From positions 248,001 through 312,000 of the forward strand of contig NZ_JACHBW010000006.1 of assembly GCF_014200455.1 (NCBI RefSeq): a stretch of DNA of 64,000 nucleotides. The letters run 5' to 3'. Shown here piece after piece: positions 33,806 to 43,469 of the stretch (positions are counted from its first letter, which is position 1; each line of letters opens with the position of its first letter). Origin of the DNA: Paraburkholderia bannensis. Its GTDB lineage: Bacteria; Pseudomonadota; Gammaproteobacteria; Burkholderiales; Burkholderiaceae. The position numbers and the translations under genes were made by a program. The notes under the pieces are model-generated. The model worked only from the letters and a program-made list of their open reading frames with translations, did no database searches and was not told the origin of the DNA.

Positions 33806-34951
33806 TCAGTTTTCCGACTTCACACCCAGCATCTCGCGGATATGCGAGAGCGTGCCATCGTCTTTCACGACGGTCGCCAGCCATTCATGCAGTGGCATGC
33901 CGGCCCATTCGGCGGCCTTGTCGGCAAGATAGGCAACGGGGCTATGCGGTTCGGTGGCGCGGAAATAATCAGCCACGGCGCGAAGTTGCGCGACCGCATC
34001 CGCGCGGCTCTGGATGCCGCCATGTGCGCGGCTGGGTACGCGAGTCGGAGTCTGCACAAAACCCTCATCGGACAAATGCGGCGCCAAAGGCGTCTTGAAG
34101 CTCGGCTCGGAACGCTCGTCCGTGGGTGGCGCGCCGATCAGGCTTTCCGGCGCGGTCCGCGACGTTTCGGGCTGCTTGAGAACGGCGTCTGGATCGACAC
34201 CCACGTCGCGGGCAAAACGCTCCGCAAGCCGATACACGGTTTCGAACGCTTCGCGCGTCTGGCGAAAGCTCGGTGCGGAATCTCCGGCCTTGCGTTCCAG
34301 TTCGTCGTCGAGCGCGGCAAGCGCCTTTTCGAAGTCCTTGAGCTGCACGATCAAGGTCTCGTAGAACGCACGCGAGGTTGCGCGGCGCGACGCATCGATC
34401 TGTTCGACCGAAGGCTTGCCACGCGCAATATCGTGGGCATTCTCGGGATCGCGTTTGACGGTCTGGGCAACGTGTTGCGCCACGTCCCAGTCGAGCGTGC
34501 TGAACGCCGTGTCCGACTGCGTGAGCGGCACCGCGCGCAGCAATTCCGCCGAGCGTCCCGCGAGCCACGCCACGTTGCCCAGCCGCGATTCGACATCGTC
34601 GCCTTCGGGCAGCGGGTGAACCTGATCCCAGAAACGCTCGATCAGCCCGGTCAGCACGGCGTAGCCCTGCGTGAGGCCGGGTACGCCCTCCTGGATCGCG
34701 AGCGCCTCGGTCAGCCACACGGCCACGCGCAGATCCTTGGTCTGGGTCGCGAGCAGCGCCGAACTGCGCTCGACCACGAAGGGCCAATCGGCTTCCTTGA
34801 TTTCCGTGACCCACTCGCCCTGATCGAGCGACGGATCGTCGAAGCGGCGCGCGTGGGCGATCGCATCGAAATCGGCGGAAAACAGCAAATCCTCGCCGCA
34901 CGGCGAGCTTTCATTGATGGGCGCCAGCAGCGCGGTGTAATCGGTCGACAT
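33806..34951 (-). CDS. tssA: T6SS baseplate/cap protein TssA
   Basis: TssA helps start and then cap the growing sheath. The 381-residue product has the ImpA N-terminal domain (about 10-130), with ESSPCGEDLLFSADFDAI, EADWPFVVERSSALL and DLRVAVWLTEALAIQEG, a hallmark of TssA. The middle region is helical, and a C-terminal segment (SRADAVAQLRAVADYFRATE, PHSPVAYLADKAAEWAG) matches the short-type TssA with a VasJ-like end. ATG 34951 follows the tssH stop by 2 bases, so it is the last gene of the - strand T6SS operon. The frame is open to 35158 but that part overlaps tssH. Confidence 0.92.
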   Translation of the reverse strand: MSTDYTALLAPINESSPCGEDLLFSADFDAIAHARRFDDPSLDQGEWVTEIKEADWPFVVERSSALLATQTKDLRVAVWLTEALAIQEGVPGLTQGYAVLTGLIERFWDQVHPLPEGDDVESRLGNVAWLAGRSAELLRAVPLTQSDTAFSTLDWDVAQHVAQTVKRDPENAHDIARGKPSVEQIDASRRATSRAFYETLIVQLKDFEKALAALDDELERKAGDSAPSFRQTREAFETVYRLAERFARDVGVDPDAVLKQPETSRTAPESLIGAPPTDERSEPSFKTPLAPHLSDEGFVQTPTRVPSRAHGGIQSRADAVAQLRAVADYFRATEPHSPVAYLADKAAEWAGMPLHEWLATVVKDDGTLSHIREMLGVKSEN

Positions 34952-34953
34952 GG

Positions 34954-37620
34954 TCAATTCACGGTGTATTCGAACTCGCCTGCTTCGTTCGCACGCACAT
35001 TGACGCTTTGCAGCGCGGTGCCTTCCGCCATGCGTTCGAGCACCTGTTGCGCGAGTTCGGGCAGCAGCGTGCCGTTCAGGATGTGATCGACATTGCGTGC
35101 CCCCGAATCCACTTCGGTGCAGCGAGCCAGCACGGCTTCGACGAGCGAATCGTCCCACTCGAAGACCGCGCCGTGGTTCGCCTCGATGCGGCGACGGATG
35201 CGTTCGAGCTTGAGTTCGATGATCCCGGCGAGCACGTCGTCCGAGATCGGGTAATACGGCACGACCTTCATGCGCCCAAGGAACGCAGGCTTGAAGGTCT
35301 TGTACAGTTGCGGGCGCAACAATTCGGCGAGCGCGTGAGCATCGGGCAACTCTTCGGCCGCTTTGTTCAGGCAGGCCTGCATCACCGCCTGCGAACCCAC
35401 ATTCGACGTCAGGATGATCAGCGTATTGCGGAAGTCGATCGCACGGCCTTCGGCATCGTCCATGGTGCCTTTGTCGAAGATCTGGAAGAACATTTCCAGC
35501 ACGTCCGGATGGGCCTTTTCGACTTCGTCGAGCAGCACCACCGAATAGGGATTGCGGCGCACCGCCTCGGTCAGCACACCGCCCTCGCCGTAACCCACAT
35601 AGCCCGGCGGCGACCCCTTGAGGCCCGACACGCTATGCGCTTCCTGGTACTCGCTCATATTGATGGTGACGAGCTTGCGCTCGCCGCCATAAAGAATGTC
35701 AGCGAGCGCAAGCGCGGTTTCGGTCTTGCCGACGCCCGAGGGTCCCACGAACAGGAACACGCCGCGCGGCTTGTTGGGATCTTCGAGGCTGGCATTGGCG
35801 GTACGCACGCGCTGCGCAATGGCGTCGAGCGCATGATCCTGCCCGATCACGCGCTCGGAAAGCAGCGGGCTCAGGTTGAGCACCGTCTTGATTTCGTCCT
35901 TCACCATGCGGCCCAGCGGAATGCCGGTCCACGACGCCACCACTTCGGCGACGACATGGCCGTCCACCTGGAGCGGCACCATCGGGCCGTCGCCCTGCAA
36001 GGCGTGCAATTGCGCAACCAGCGCGGGTAACGCTTCGCGCGCGGCGTCCGCGTCGCGGGCGAGATCAGCCGATGCACCCTCCTCACGCGCCGCGTCGATG
36101 CGATTGCGCAGCGCCGCGATCTGCGCCACGAGTTCGCGCTCCTGCGCGTAGCGCGCTTCGTCTGCGGCCACTTCGGCAGCGGCTTCGGCGCGTTGCGTAC
36201 GCAGATCCGCGAGGCGTTCGTGGTGCGCCGCGCCGTTGGCCGCTTCACGTTCGAGCGACGCAATTTCCGCGTCGATGCGTTCGATATGACGCTTGCCGTC
36301 GTCGATCGTGCCCGGCGTCGAGCTATGCGCGAGCGCGACCTTCGCACAGGCCGTATCGAGTACGCTCACGGCCTTGTCCGGCAGTTGGCGCGCACTGATA
36401 TAGCGATGCGAAAGACGCACGGCTTCGGTAATCGCCTCGTCGAGAATGCGCACATTGAAGTGGCGTTCCATCAGCGCGGTCATGCCGCGCAGCATCGCGG
36501 CTGCGAGCGTTTCGCCCGGCTCTTCGATCTTCACCACCTGGAAACGCCGCGCGAGCGCCGCGTCTTTTTCGAAGTACTTCTTGTACTCGCTCCAGGTGGT
36601 GGCCGCGATCGTGCGCAGTTCGCCACGCGCGAGCGCCGGCTTGAGCAGATTGGCCGCATCGTTCTGACCAGCCTGACCGCCCGCGCCGATGATCGTATGC
36701 GCCTCGTCGATAAACAGCACGATCGGCTGCGGGCTCTTCTTGACTTCATCGATCGCGCTTTTCAGGCGGTTTTCGAACTCGCCCTTCACGCTCGCACCGG
36801 CCTGCAGCAAGCCCATATCGAGCACGCGCAGCGCGACGTTACGCAGCGGCCCAGGCACGTCGCCTTCGGCGATACGCAGCGCAAGACCTTCCACCACGGC
36901 GGTTTTACCGACACCCGGCTCGCCTGTGAGAATGGGATTGTTCTGGCGGCGGCGCATCAGGATGTCGATGGTCTGGCGAATTTCGCCCTCGCGGCCAATC
37001 ACCGGATCGACCTTGCCCTCGCGCGCGCGTTGCGTGAGATCGGTCGTATACGTGTCGAGCGCGGGCGATTTCGACGGGCCGGCGGCAACTGGCGCCTGCG
37101 CCTGCTCTTCCTGCGCGCTGCCGGGTTCGGCATCGCGCGGCGCGGCTTCGACGGAGCCTTCGGTCAGTTCGTCGAAACGATGCTTGAGTTCGGCCACCGG
37201 CACTTGTGCCAGACGCGACGACATGCGCTGCGCGAACTGCGCGAGATCCGGTGCGCTCAGCAGCGCAAGCAACAGGTGCCCCGAACGGATGCGGCCAATC
37301 TGCGTATCGAGCGAAGCAATCAGCCAGGCCTGTTCGAACAGCGCGATCAGATGCGGCGAAAACACCGGCGTGCGAGTGTTGCCGGTTTTCAGGTTCTGCA
37401 ATTCGCGTTCGAGATCGGCGCGCACCGCATGCGCATCGATGCGCGAGGCGCGCAGCGCACACACGAGATCGCTGGCTGGTTCTTCGATCAGCGCGAGAAA
37501 CAGATGTTCCAGATCGACTTCGTAATGCCCGCGCGACAGGCACGAACTGGCCGCGCGTTCGGCCGCCAGGCGGCAGGTCGTGTTGAGCTTGGTGATCAGG
37601 GTCTTGAGAGGCGTGCTCAT
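34954..37620 (-). CDS. tssH: T6SS sheath-recycling AAA+ ATPase TssH (ClpV)
   Basis: ClpV binds contracted TssB/TssC sheath and pulls it apart after firing. The 888-residue product has an N-terminal Clp repeat domain (about 15-160, HYEVDLEHLFLALIEE), AAA-1 with Walker A GEPGVGKT near residue 233, a middle coiled-coil insert (about 410-540) and AAA-2 with Walker A GPSGVGKT near 625, plus IDFRNTLIILTSNVGS. It has no ClpP loop. The KRHIERIDAEIASLEREAA coil and the overall form fit the ClpV branch rather than ClpB. It shares only modest similarity with the ClpG-like protein at 2115. It sits between tssG (37-base gap) and tssA. Confidence 0.95.
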   Translation of the reverse strand: MSTPLKTLITKLNTTCRLAAERAASSCLSRGHYEVDLEHLFLALIEEPASDLVCALRASRIDAHAVRADLERELQNLKTGNTRTPVFSPHLIALFEQAWLIASLDTQIGRIRSGHLLLALLSAPDLAQFAQRMSSRLAQVPVAELKHRFDELTEGSVEAAPRDAEPGSAQEEQAQAPVAAGPSKSPALDTYTTDLTQRAREGKVDPVIGREGEIRQTIDILMRRRQNNPILTGEPGVGKTAVVEGLALRIAEGDVPGPLRNVALRVLDMGLLQAGASVKGEFENRLKSAIDEVKKSPQPIVLFIDEAHTIIGAGGQAGQNDAANLLKPALARGELRTIAATTWSEYKKYFEKDAALARRFQVVKIEEPGETLAAAMLRGMTALMERHFNVRILDEAITEAVRLSHRYISARQLPDKAVSVLDTACAKVALAHSSTPGTIDDGKRHIERIDAEIASLEREAANGAAHHERLADLRTQRAEAAAEVAADEARYAQERELVAQIAALRNRIDAAREEGASADLARDADAAREALPALVAQLHALQGDGPMVPLQVDGHVVAEVVASWTGIPLGRMVKDEIKTVLNLSPLLSERVIGQDHALDAIAQRVRTANASLEDPNKPRGVFLFVGPSGVGKTETALALADILYGGERKLVTINMSEYQEAHSVSGLKGSPPGYVGYGEGGVLTEAVRRNPYSVVLLDEVEKAHPDVLEMFFQIFDKGTMDDAEGRAIDFRNTLIILTSNVGSQAVMQACLNKAAEELPDAHALAELLRPQLYKTFKPAFLGRMKVVPYYPISDDVLAGIIELKLERIRRRIEANHGAVFEWDDSLVEAVLARCTEVDSGARNVDHILNGTLLPELAQQVLERMAEGTALQSVNVRANEAGEFEYTVN

Positions 37621-37657
37621 GTCGTGAAGGCGTTCCGGGCGAGATTCGGTTCAGTCG

Positions 37658-38743
37658 TCAATGGGTGACATGCAATTCGTAATGTGCGTCGGCGCGGTCG
37701 CGATCGGCGGCGTGCGTACAGAGGAAGGCGTCCCAACCCAGCCGCGAACCGCCGCCAAGCTGGCTCTGCCCCACTTCCGAGCGGCGCAGCACGAGACGTA
37801 CCTCGTATTCGAGCGTCACGCGACCGAGCAACGTGAGCATGCGTTCGAGCGCAATGGCACGTTCGCCGCCGGGCAGGAATGCTTCGTAATCCTTTCTTGA
37901 TAGCGGGCCGATTACAAGACGCGCGCGCATGTCGCGCTGCCAGACACGCTGCCCCGCAAGCGCCGTCGCGCCCAGCGCGACATTGCGCTGGCCGAGCATC
38001 GAAAGCTGATCGGGCGGCACGTCGTACCACTTGCCGATGAACTGCTCGATGCGCACCGGCACGTTGAAGTATTCCGACAACGTGTTCTGCAGATACGCCG
38101 CCGAAACGGGCCGATGACGCGCGGCAATCGCATAACCCGCGATGGCTTCGTCGAACAGCGCGCCGCGGCCTTCGTGCAGACCTTCGCGCGATTCGGCATT
38201 GGCGACGCCTGCGAGCGAGAGCAGCAAGGGCAGATAGCGCTCGTCGCGGTCGAGTTCGTAATGAAACGGCAGGCGATACTTTTTCCACGCGTTGTAGAAC
38301 AACGCCGTGGCGCGATTCGAAAACACATCGAAGAATTCACGCGCGGCGCGATCGCGCTTGATCTGCTCGCGCGCGATCAGCTGCTCCGTATAGTGCAGCG
38401 GCAGCGCACCCTGCGCGCCCAGCAAGCCAAAAAATGCCGGCGTAATCGATACATGATCGAGGCGACCCGCCTCGATCGCCGCATCGCGCACGTGTTTTTC
38501 CGCAAGCGATTCGCCCGCCTCATTGAAGGCAGCGGCCTGCTCGATCTCGCTCGGCGGAAAGCCCAGCGACAGCGTATTGCGAAACGACACGCGCTGCGCG
38601 AGCACATCGCGTTGACGGTCTTCGGCCTTGTCGACGAACCAGCGCTCAAGTAGGCGCACCGCCTGAAAAAACTCGAAGCGGTGCGGCTCGTCGAGCAGGC
38701 GCTCGATTACACCAGGATCGATTCGCCGCTGCGGGGCTTGCAT
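37658..38743 (-). CDS. tssG: T6SS baseplate wedge protein TssG
   Basis: TssG forms baseplate wedges with TssE, TssF and TssK. The 361-residue product starts MQAPQRRIDPGVIERLLDEP and has the family segments FEFFQAVRLLERWF, VSFRNTLSLGFPPSEIE, ITPAFFGLLGAQGALPLHYT and YFNVPVRIEQFIGKWYDVP. ATG 38743 is used; the frame continues to 39355 only as a shadow of tssF. It overlaps the end of tssF by 37 bases, and GGAG lies 8 bases upstream of the start. Confidence 0.93.
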   Translation of the reverse strand: MQAPQRRIDPGVIERLLDEPHRFEFFQAVRLLERWFVDKAEDRQRDVLAQRVSFRNTLSLGFPPSEIEQAAAFNEAGESLAEKHVRDAAIEAGRLDHVSITPAFFGLLGAQGALPLHYTEQLIAREQIKRDRAAREFFDVFSNRATALFYNAWKKYRLPFHYELDRDERYLPLLLSLAGVANAESREGLHEGRGALFDEAIAGYAIAARHRPVSAAYLQNTLSEYFNVPVRIEQFIGKWYDVPPDQLSMLGQRNVALGATALAGQRVWQRDMRARLVIGPLSRKDYEAFLPGGERAIALERMLTLLGRVTLEYEVRLVLRRSEVGQSQLGGGSRLGWDAFLCTHAADRDRADAHYELHVTH

Positions 38744-40545
38744 CGCAGGATCTCCTCGCCGGTGAGTCTGGAAAGCACCACCAGTTGAACAAAGCTGTTG
38801 ATATGAACGTAGAGCCCGAAGAACACGTCGAGCACGCGCACGAAGGTGCCCAGGCTGGTGCCGACGAAATGATCCTCGTCGATGGTCACGCGAATCTCCA
38901 CGCCGCGCACGAAAGTGGCGAACGGCTTGCCCGGCAGCCATTGCACGGCGGAGCGCTGCTCCACGTCGACGATACCGTCGATATGCCGCGACGACACCGC
39001 CGAGCGCCGCATATCGTAAAGCGCCAGCATTTCCTTGAGGGTGCCCGCGCCGCCGCCCGTAAGCGAAACATGGCTGAGCGACAAATGCGAAATCAGACGC
39101 CAGTGCGCAGTCTGGCGGCGCTCGAAGCGCACGCTCGGCGTCGGGCGCGCGAGCAAGGAAATCTGGCTCGTGTTCGAGTTGCCGTCGATGAACAGATCGC
39201 CGCCTTCCAGACCCACCGCAAGGCCGGCAGGCAGGTCGCGGTTCGTGCAGGTGAGTTCGAGGCTGAGCGTATCGGTCTGCTCGGCGGCCGGGTCGAAATC
39301 GATATCGACGATCGAGATTTCCGTTTCGTAGCCGGGGCTTTTCTGCGCGACCCATTCGTCGCGGCGCGCAAACCAGTAATGGCCTGCGCGTGTCGCCTCG
39401 CCATGGCGCAGCGAATAAAACGGCCGGAATTCCACCACGGTTTCCTCAGCGGCGCGCTGCTGCACGAGATTGACCGAATCGATCGAATACACCTCGTAGC
39501 CGGATGCACGACGCGCATCGGCAATCACCGGATAGGCGACGGCCTGATGATTGAGGCGGATGGGTTCGCCGTGCTGTTTGAACAGATTGACCACGGGCGT
39601 GCAGAACAGGCGCAGATGATGCGCCGCGAGCGTATCGAGCAGACGCGCCTCGTGTGAATCGCCGCGCACTTCCTTCAGCACGATATGCAGCGTGATGCGA
39701 TGGCAGCGGCCTGCGGCCGCGCTCATGGCCGCAAGATCGAAATCGACGAAATCGAATTTGGCCGGAAACGCGAAGTATTCGGTCAGCAGCCGATAAGCCG
39801 GATGCGATTTCGCAGGGAAATCGATCAATGCCTCATCTTCGCCGAAGCCCGCCTGGGCGAACGGCAATTCGCGCAGCGCCGTCCAGCGCCCGTTGCGCTC
39901 CGGTTCGACCCACGCGCCAATCGCATTGACGAACAGGCAATCGCCGAGCGCTGCGATAAACGATTGCTCGCCGCTCAAATGCACGCGCAATTGCGGCACC
40001 TTTAGCGCGGCAATATCGAATTGCGGCGAAGTCGATTCGAATGTGATCGAGATAACGCCGGTGGCATCGCCGGGCAGCACGATCGAACCCGGCGCCATCG
40101 CTACCGGCATATAGCGCGCTTCGGCTATGCGGATGGGCGCGAGCGTGACGTCGTACGCAGTGCGAAAACGGCACTGAAGGCTGCGCAAAGGCCGCGATTT
40201 GAGTTCGGTGCCGCGTGGGATGACGGTAGGCGCGGTCAAATTGCTCGATGCCGCCGATGTGCCGAGTTGCGCGACGGAGCACGAGGGAAAGGGCCGCAGA
40301 TAATGCGGATAGAGGACTTCGAGCAGCGCCTCGGTGAATTCGGGGTAATCGTCGTCGAGCCGCTTGTTGATGCGCGCGCCTAACAGCGCGAACGATTCGA
40401 TCATGCGCTCGACGTGCGGATCCTCGCAATGCTCGCCCGTCATCGCGAGCCGGGCCGCGATCTTCGGGTAGCGCTCGGCGAATTCGCGCGAATAGCGTCG
40501 CAGGAACGACAATTCGCGCTCGTAATACGGCAACAACTCTTCCAT
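38707..40545 (-). CDS. tssF: T6SS baseplate protein TssF
   Basis: A 612-residue TssF (ImpG/VasA), within the usual length. It starts MEELLPYYERELSFLRRYSR, the family N-terminal signature, followed by EFAERYPKIAARL, RINKRLDDDYPEFTEALLEV and LYPHYLRPFPS. The C-terminal part has FVRVLDVFFGLYVHINSFVQ. ATG 40545 is chosen because the signature begins there; the frame is open to 40584. The end overlaps tssG by 37 bases and the tssE stop is 83 bases upstream. Confidence 0.94.
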   Translation of the reverse strand: MEELLPYYERELSFLRRYSREFAERYPKIAARLAMTGEHCEDPHVERMIESFALLGARINKRLDDDYPEFTEALLEVLYPHYLRPFPSCSVAQLGTSAASSNLTAPTVIPRGTELKSRPLRSLQCRFRTAYDVTLAPIRIAEARYMPVAMAPGSIVLPGDATGVISITFESTSPQFDIAALKVPQLRVHLSGEQSFIAALGDCLFVNAIGAWVEPERNGRWTALRELPFAQAGFGEDEALIDFPAKSHPAYRLLTEYFAFPAKFDFVDFDLAAMSAAAGRCHRITLHIVLKEVRGDSHEARLLDTLAAHHLRLFCTPVVNLFKQHGEPIRLNHQAVAYPVIADARRASGYEVYSIDSVNLVQQRAAEETVVEFRPFYSLRHGEATRAGHYWFARRDEWVAQKSPGYETEISIVDIDFDPAAEQTDTLSLELTCTNRDLPAGLAVGLEGGDLFIDGNSNTSQISLLARPTPSVRFERRQTAHWRLISHLSLSHVSLTGGGAGTLKEMLALYDMRRSAVSSRHIDGIVDVEQRSAVQWLPGKPFATFVRGVEIRVTIDEDHFVGTSLGTFVRVLDVFFGLYVHINSFVQLVVLSRLTGEEILRCKPRSGESILV

Positions 40546-40628
40546 CGCGATTCCCCGCCCCCCAGAAACTGCTTTGCGCCGCACCTCGCCAGAACCGCGT
40601 CGTCACGCGGCGGCGGATACGGCCTTGC

Positions 40629-41120
40629 TTATGTCTTCGCGCGCGAGCGCGAGACCGAATACTGCAGCGTGGACGGCTGCAGCAATGCGTCGAAGTTTAC
40701 CGGCTCTTCGGCCGGATGGACGACCAATAATGCCTGAATAGCGAAATTCAATACGCTGGTCGAACGCGGATTCAATTCGAAAAAAACGTTGACCCGCTGC
40801 AGGCGCGGCTCGTGCCGCTCGATGGCCTGCTTGATCGAGCTGCAGATAAACGCCCGGTCGTAATGGCTCGCGAGACTCAAACCCGCGAAATCTTTGAGCC
40901 CGTAGGTGAGCACCGATTTGCGGCACTCCGGCAATTGCGCGAGCATCTCTTCCGTCAACGCGATGCGCGAATTCAAAATCGATTCCAGGTCGCGCGCAAC
41001 CGTGGCTTTCAATTCGTCCAGCGACAATTGCCGCATCGCGGCCGGTGCCGGCGAATGCGGTTCGTCATCGAACAACTTGTCGAAAAAACTAGGCTCGAAT
41101 CGCTTCATCGATCGCTTCAT
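40629..41120 (-). CDS. tssE: T6SS baseplate protein TssE (gp25-like)
   Basis: A 163-residue homologue of phage T4 gp25, the baseplate protein that starts sheath growth. Recognisable are RFEPSFFDKLFDDEP at the N-terminus and the gp25 core: RDLESILNSRIALTEE, SVLTYGLKDFAGLSL and QAIERHEPRL, with the conserved Glu-Pro-Arg-Leu. Two ATG starts are possible, 41120 and 41108, produced by a duplicated ATCGCTTCATCG sequence; the longer is reported. It lies 96 bases downstream of hcp. Confidence 0.92.
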   Translation of the reverse strand: MKRSMKRFEPSFFDKLFDDEPHSPAPAAMRQLSLDELKATVARDLESILNSRIALTEEMLAQLPECRKSVLTYGLKDFAGLSLASHYDRAFICSSIKQAIERHEPRLQRVNVFFELNPRSTSVLNFAIQALLVVHPAEEPVNFDALLQPSTLQYSVSRSRAKT

Positions 41121-41216
41121 CGATCGGAATGACGCCGCAGCGCGGCCTCATTCACGGGCAAAGCCCGCCCGGCGCGCGCGAGTCGAATCACGCGTTCCGT
41201 GCGGGCTGTTGCGACT

Positions 41217-41720
41217 TTAAACCGCGTAGGTCTTGTCGTTCTTCGTCAGGCTCCATGCACCCTGAGCGTTGCCGCCCTGGTTGCCGCCGATCTTCTGCTG
41301 CGTGTACTTCCACTGCACGGCAGCGTACTTGAGCGAGAACTCTTCGCTCGGCAGGCCTTCGCCCACCACGGACGGCGTGATGCTCGAAATGATCACGTAT
41401 TTGAGCTTGACCTCAAGGTACTTGATGCGGTTGCCTTCACCGTCCGAACGCATGAAGTCGATGGTGACTTCGTCGAACGTCGTGCCGCCCGAAGCGTGCT
41501 GGTACAGCAGCGGGCTGACAACGTCGATGTCCTTGGTGAAACGCATGTCGGCGTGTTCGCAACGCTCGGACGTGTGACCGCCTGCCGTCGAAGCCGTTGC
41601 CGAACGCGGCTGGAGAATCGAGTGATTCCACGAATCGATTTCGATCCAGTTTGCATGGTCTTTGTCCTGCGACTCGCCCTTGATCGCAGGGTTACCGAAT
41701 TTTAGGTAGATGTCCTTCAT
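41217..41720 (-). CDS. tssD: T6SS tube protein Hcp (TssD)
   Basis: Hcp hexamers stack into the inner tube that carries effectors out. The 167-residue product starts MKDIYLKFGNPAIKGESQD and has IEIDSWNHSILQPRS, TKDIDVVSPLLYQHASGGT, IKYLEVKLKYVIISSITPSV and WKYTQQK, all typical of the Burkholderia Hcp group. GGGGAG lies 9 bases upstream of the start. It is flanked by larger gaps than the other genes (237 bases upstream, 96 downstream), so it may have its own promoter, consistent with the large amounts of Hcp needed. Confidence 0.96.
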   Translation of the reverse strand: MKDIYLKFGNPAIKGESQDKDHANWIEIDSWNHSILQPRSATASTAGGHTSERCEHADMRFTKDIDVVSPLLYQHASGGTTFDEVTIDFMRSDGEGNRIKYLEVKLKYVIISSITPSVVGEGLPSEEFSLKYAAVQWKYTQQKIGGNQGGNAQGAWSLTKNDKTYAV

Positions 41721-41957
41721 TTCGTATCGCTCCCCATAAAGGTGGTGTGTACGGCGGTGACAGGCGTGATGACTGTCCGCCAGATGGACCGCAACTCAAG
41801 CGCCAAGCCCGGATACCGTCGGAGCCCGCCCCGGATGCGTCAGGCGGCGTGAGTCACGACGGTTGACCCACGCGGCCCGTCTGTGCAGCTCCAGGGCGTC
41901 GCCTTGATACGCAACGCCCCGCTGCAACGATTTCTTTACGGCGTAATGCCGATGTCT
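41721..41957. promoter_or_regulatory. Gap between tssC and hcp
   Basis: 237 bases without a gene, the longest gap within the - strand T6SS operon. It contains the hcp ribosome site (GGGGAG near 41734). A separate hcp promoter or a processing site here is plausible, but no clear promoter pair was recognised. Confidence 0.4.
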
Positions 41958-43457
41958 TTACGAGCCCGCCTGTTTCGGCAGATCCGCCACGAGACGCAGC
42001 GAGATCGACAGTTCGTCGAGCTGGAAGTGCGGGCGCAGGAACGCGACCGAACGGTACGAACCCGGACGTCCCGGAATTTCCGCGACCTGGATCGAGGCTT
42101 CGCGCAGCGGAAACTGCGCCTTCTGTTCCTGGCTTGCGTTGTCGTCCAGCAGCACGTACTGGGAAATCCAGCGGTTCAGGAACACCTCGACGTTCTGTGC
42201 CGAAGCAAAGCTGCCGATCTTGTCGCGCATCATCGCCTTCAGGTAATGCGCCACGCGCGAAACCGAGAAGATGTACTGCAGTTGCGCGGAAAGCACGGCG
42301 TTCGCATTGGCGCTGTCGGTGCTGTACTTTTTGGCCTTTTGCACCGATTGGGCGGCGAAGAACGCGGCGTAGTCGGAGTTCTTGCAATGCACGAGCGGAA
42401 TGAAGCCGAGGTCGCTCAATTCCTTTTCGCGACGATCCGTAATGGCGATTTCGGTCGGGCACTTGAGGGCAATTTCGCCGTCGTCGGTCTTGAAGGTGTG
42501 CGTCGGCAGATCTTCCACCAGACCACCGCCTTCCACGCCGCGAATCGCCGCGCACCAGCCGAAGTCGTCGAACGCCGCCGTCAGACGTGCGGCGAAAGCC
42601 CAGGCAGCATTGCACCAGAGGTACTTGCTGTGATCGGTGCCATCGACGTCTTCGACGAAATTGAAGCTTTCCACCGTCTGGCCGTCTTTCGGATTGAACG
42701 GCAGGCGACCAAGGAAACGCGGCAGCGTGAGGCCGACATAGCGCGAATCCTCAGAATCGCGGAACGACTTCCACTTCGCGTATTCAACCGTGTCGAACAC
42801 CTTGCCCAGATCGCGCGGTTTGCCGAGATCGGCGAACGATTCGAGGCCCATCAGTTCCGGCGAAGCCGAAGCGATGAACGGCGCGTGTGCGGCCGCGGCG
42901 ACATGCGACATCTGTTCGATGAAGTACATGTCTTCGGGCTGACGCGTGATTTCGTAATCGCCGATCAGCGTGCCGAACGGTGCGCCGCCGAAGGTGCCGA
43001 ATTCTTCTTCATAGACCTTCTTGAAGAGCGCGCTCTGATCGAATTCGACCGCGTTCTTGAAGTCGCGCACGACGTCGCGCTTGGGCGCGTGCAGCGCCTT
43101 GATCTTGATGGTCTGACCGGTATTGCTTTCCTTGACCAGATAATCGAGCCCGCGCCACGTACCTTCGAGACGCTGGAATTCCGGTGCGTGCATCACCGCG
43201 CTGAGCTGCTCCGAGATCAGGCGATCGAGTTCGGCCACGCGCGCGTCGATGGTTGCGGAAAGATTGTTCGAAACGACCACGGTGCCGTCGAGCACCTGAT
43301 TCACGAGCTCGCCGATCAGATCCTTGGCGCGCGCGTGTTCCGAATCGGATTTCGCAACCTTGCTTTTTTCGACGATATCGTCGAGCAGCGAGGACGAAAC
43401 TTCGGTTTGCGTGTCGTCGAAGGCCGCGCCTTGCGCGGCTGCAGTTTGCTGGTTCAT
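41958..43457 (-). CDS. tssC: T6SS sheath large subunit TssC
   Basis: A 499-residue TssC (VipB), the larger half of the contractile sheath. Recognisable are VMHAPEFQRLEGTWRGLDYL, the KIKALHAPKRDVVRDF segment, GAPFGTLIGDYE, AAAAHAPFIASASPELMGLE, RYVGLTLPRFLGRLP, FNFVEDVDG and the C-terminal ASIQVAEIPGRPGSYRSVAF. Length and motifs are standard. It starts 12 bases after tssB ends, and TssB and TssC must be made together. Confidence 0.96.
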   Translation of the reverse strand: MNQQTAAAQGAAFDDTQTEVSSSLLDDIVEKSKVAKSDSEHARAKDLIGELVNQVLDGTVVVSNNLSATIDARVAELDRLISEQLSAVMHAPEFQRLEGTWRGLDYLVKESNTGQTIKIKALHAPKRDVVRDFKNAVEFDQSALFKKVYEEEFGTFGGAPFGTLIGDYEITRQPEDMYFIEQMSHVAAAAHAPFIASASPELMGLESFADLGKPRDLGKVFDTVEYAKWKSFRDSEDSRYVGLTLPRFLGRLPFNPKDGQTVESFNFVEDVDGTDHSKYLWCNAAWAFAARLTAAFDDFGWCAAIRGVEGGGLVEDLPTHTFKTDDGEIALKCPTEIAITDRREKELSDLGFIPLVHCKNSDYAAFFAAQSVQKAKKYSTDSANANAVLSAQLQYIFSVSRVAHYLKAMMRDKIGSFASAQNVEVFLNRWISQYVLLDDNASQEQKAQFPLREASIQVAEIPGRPGSYRSVAFLRPHFQLDELSISLRLVADLPKQAGS

Positions 43458-43469
43458 ATGTGCCCCGCC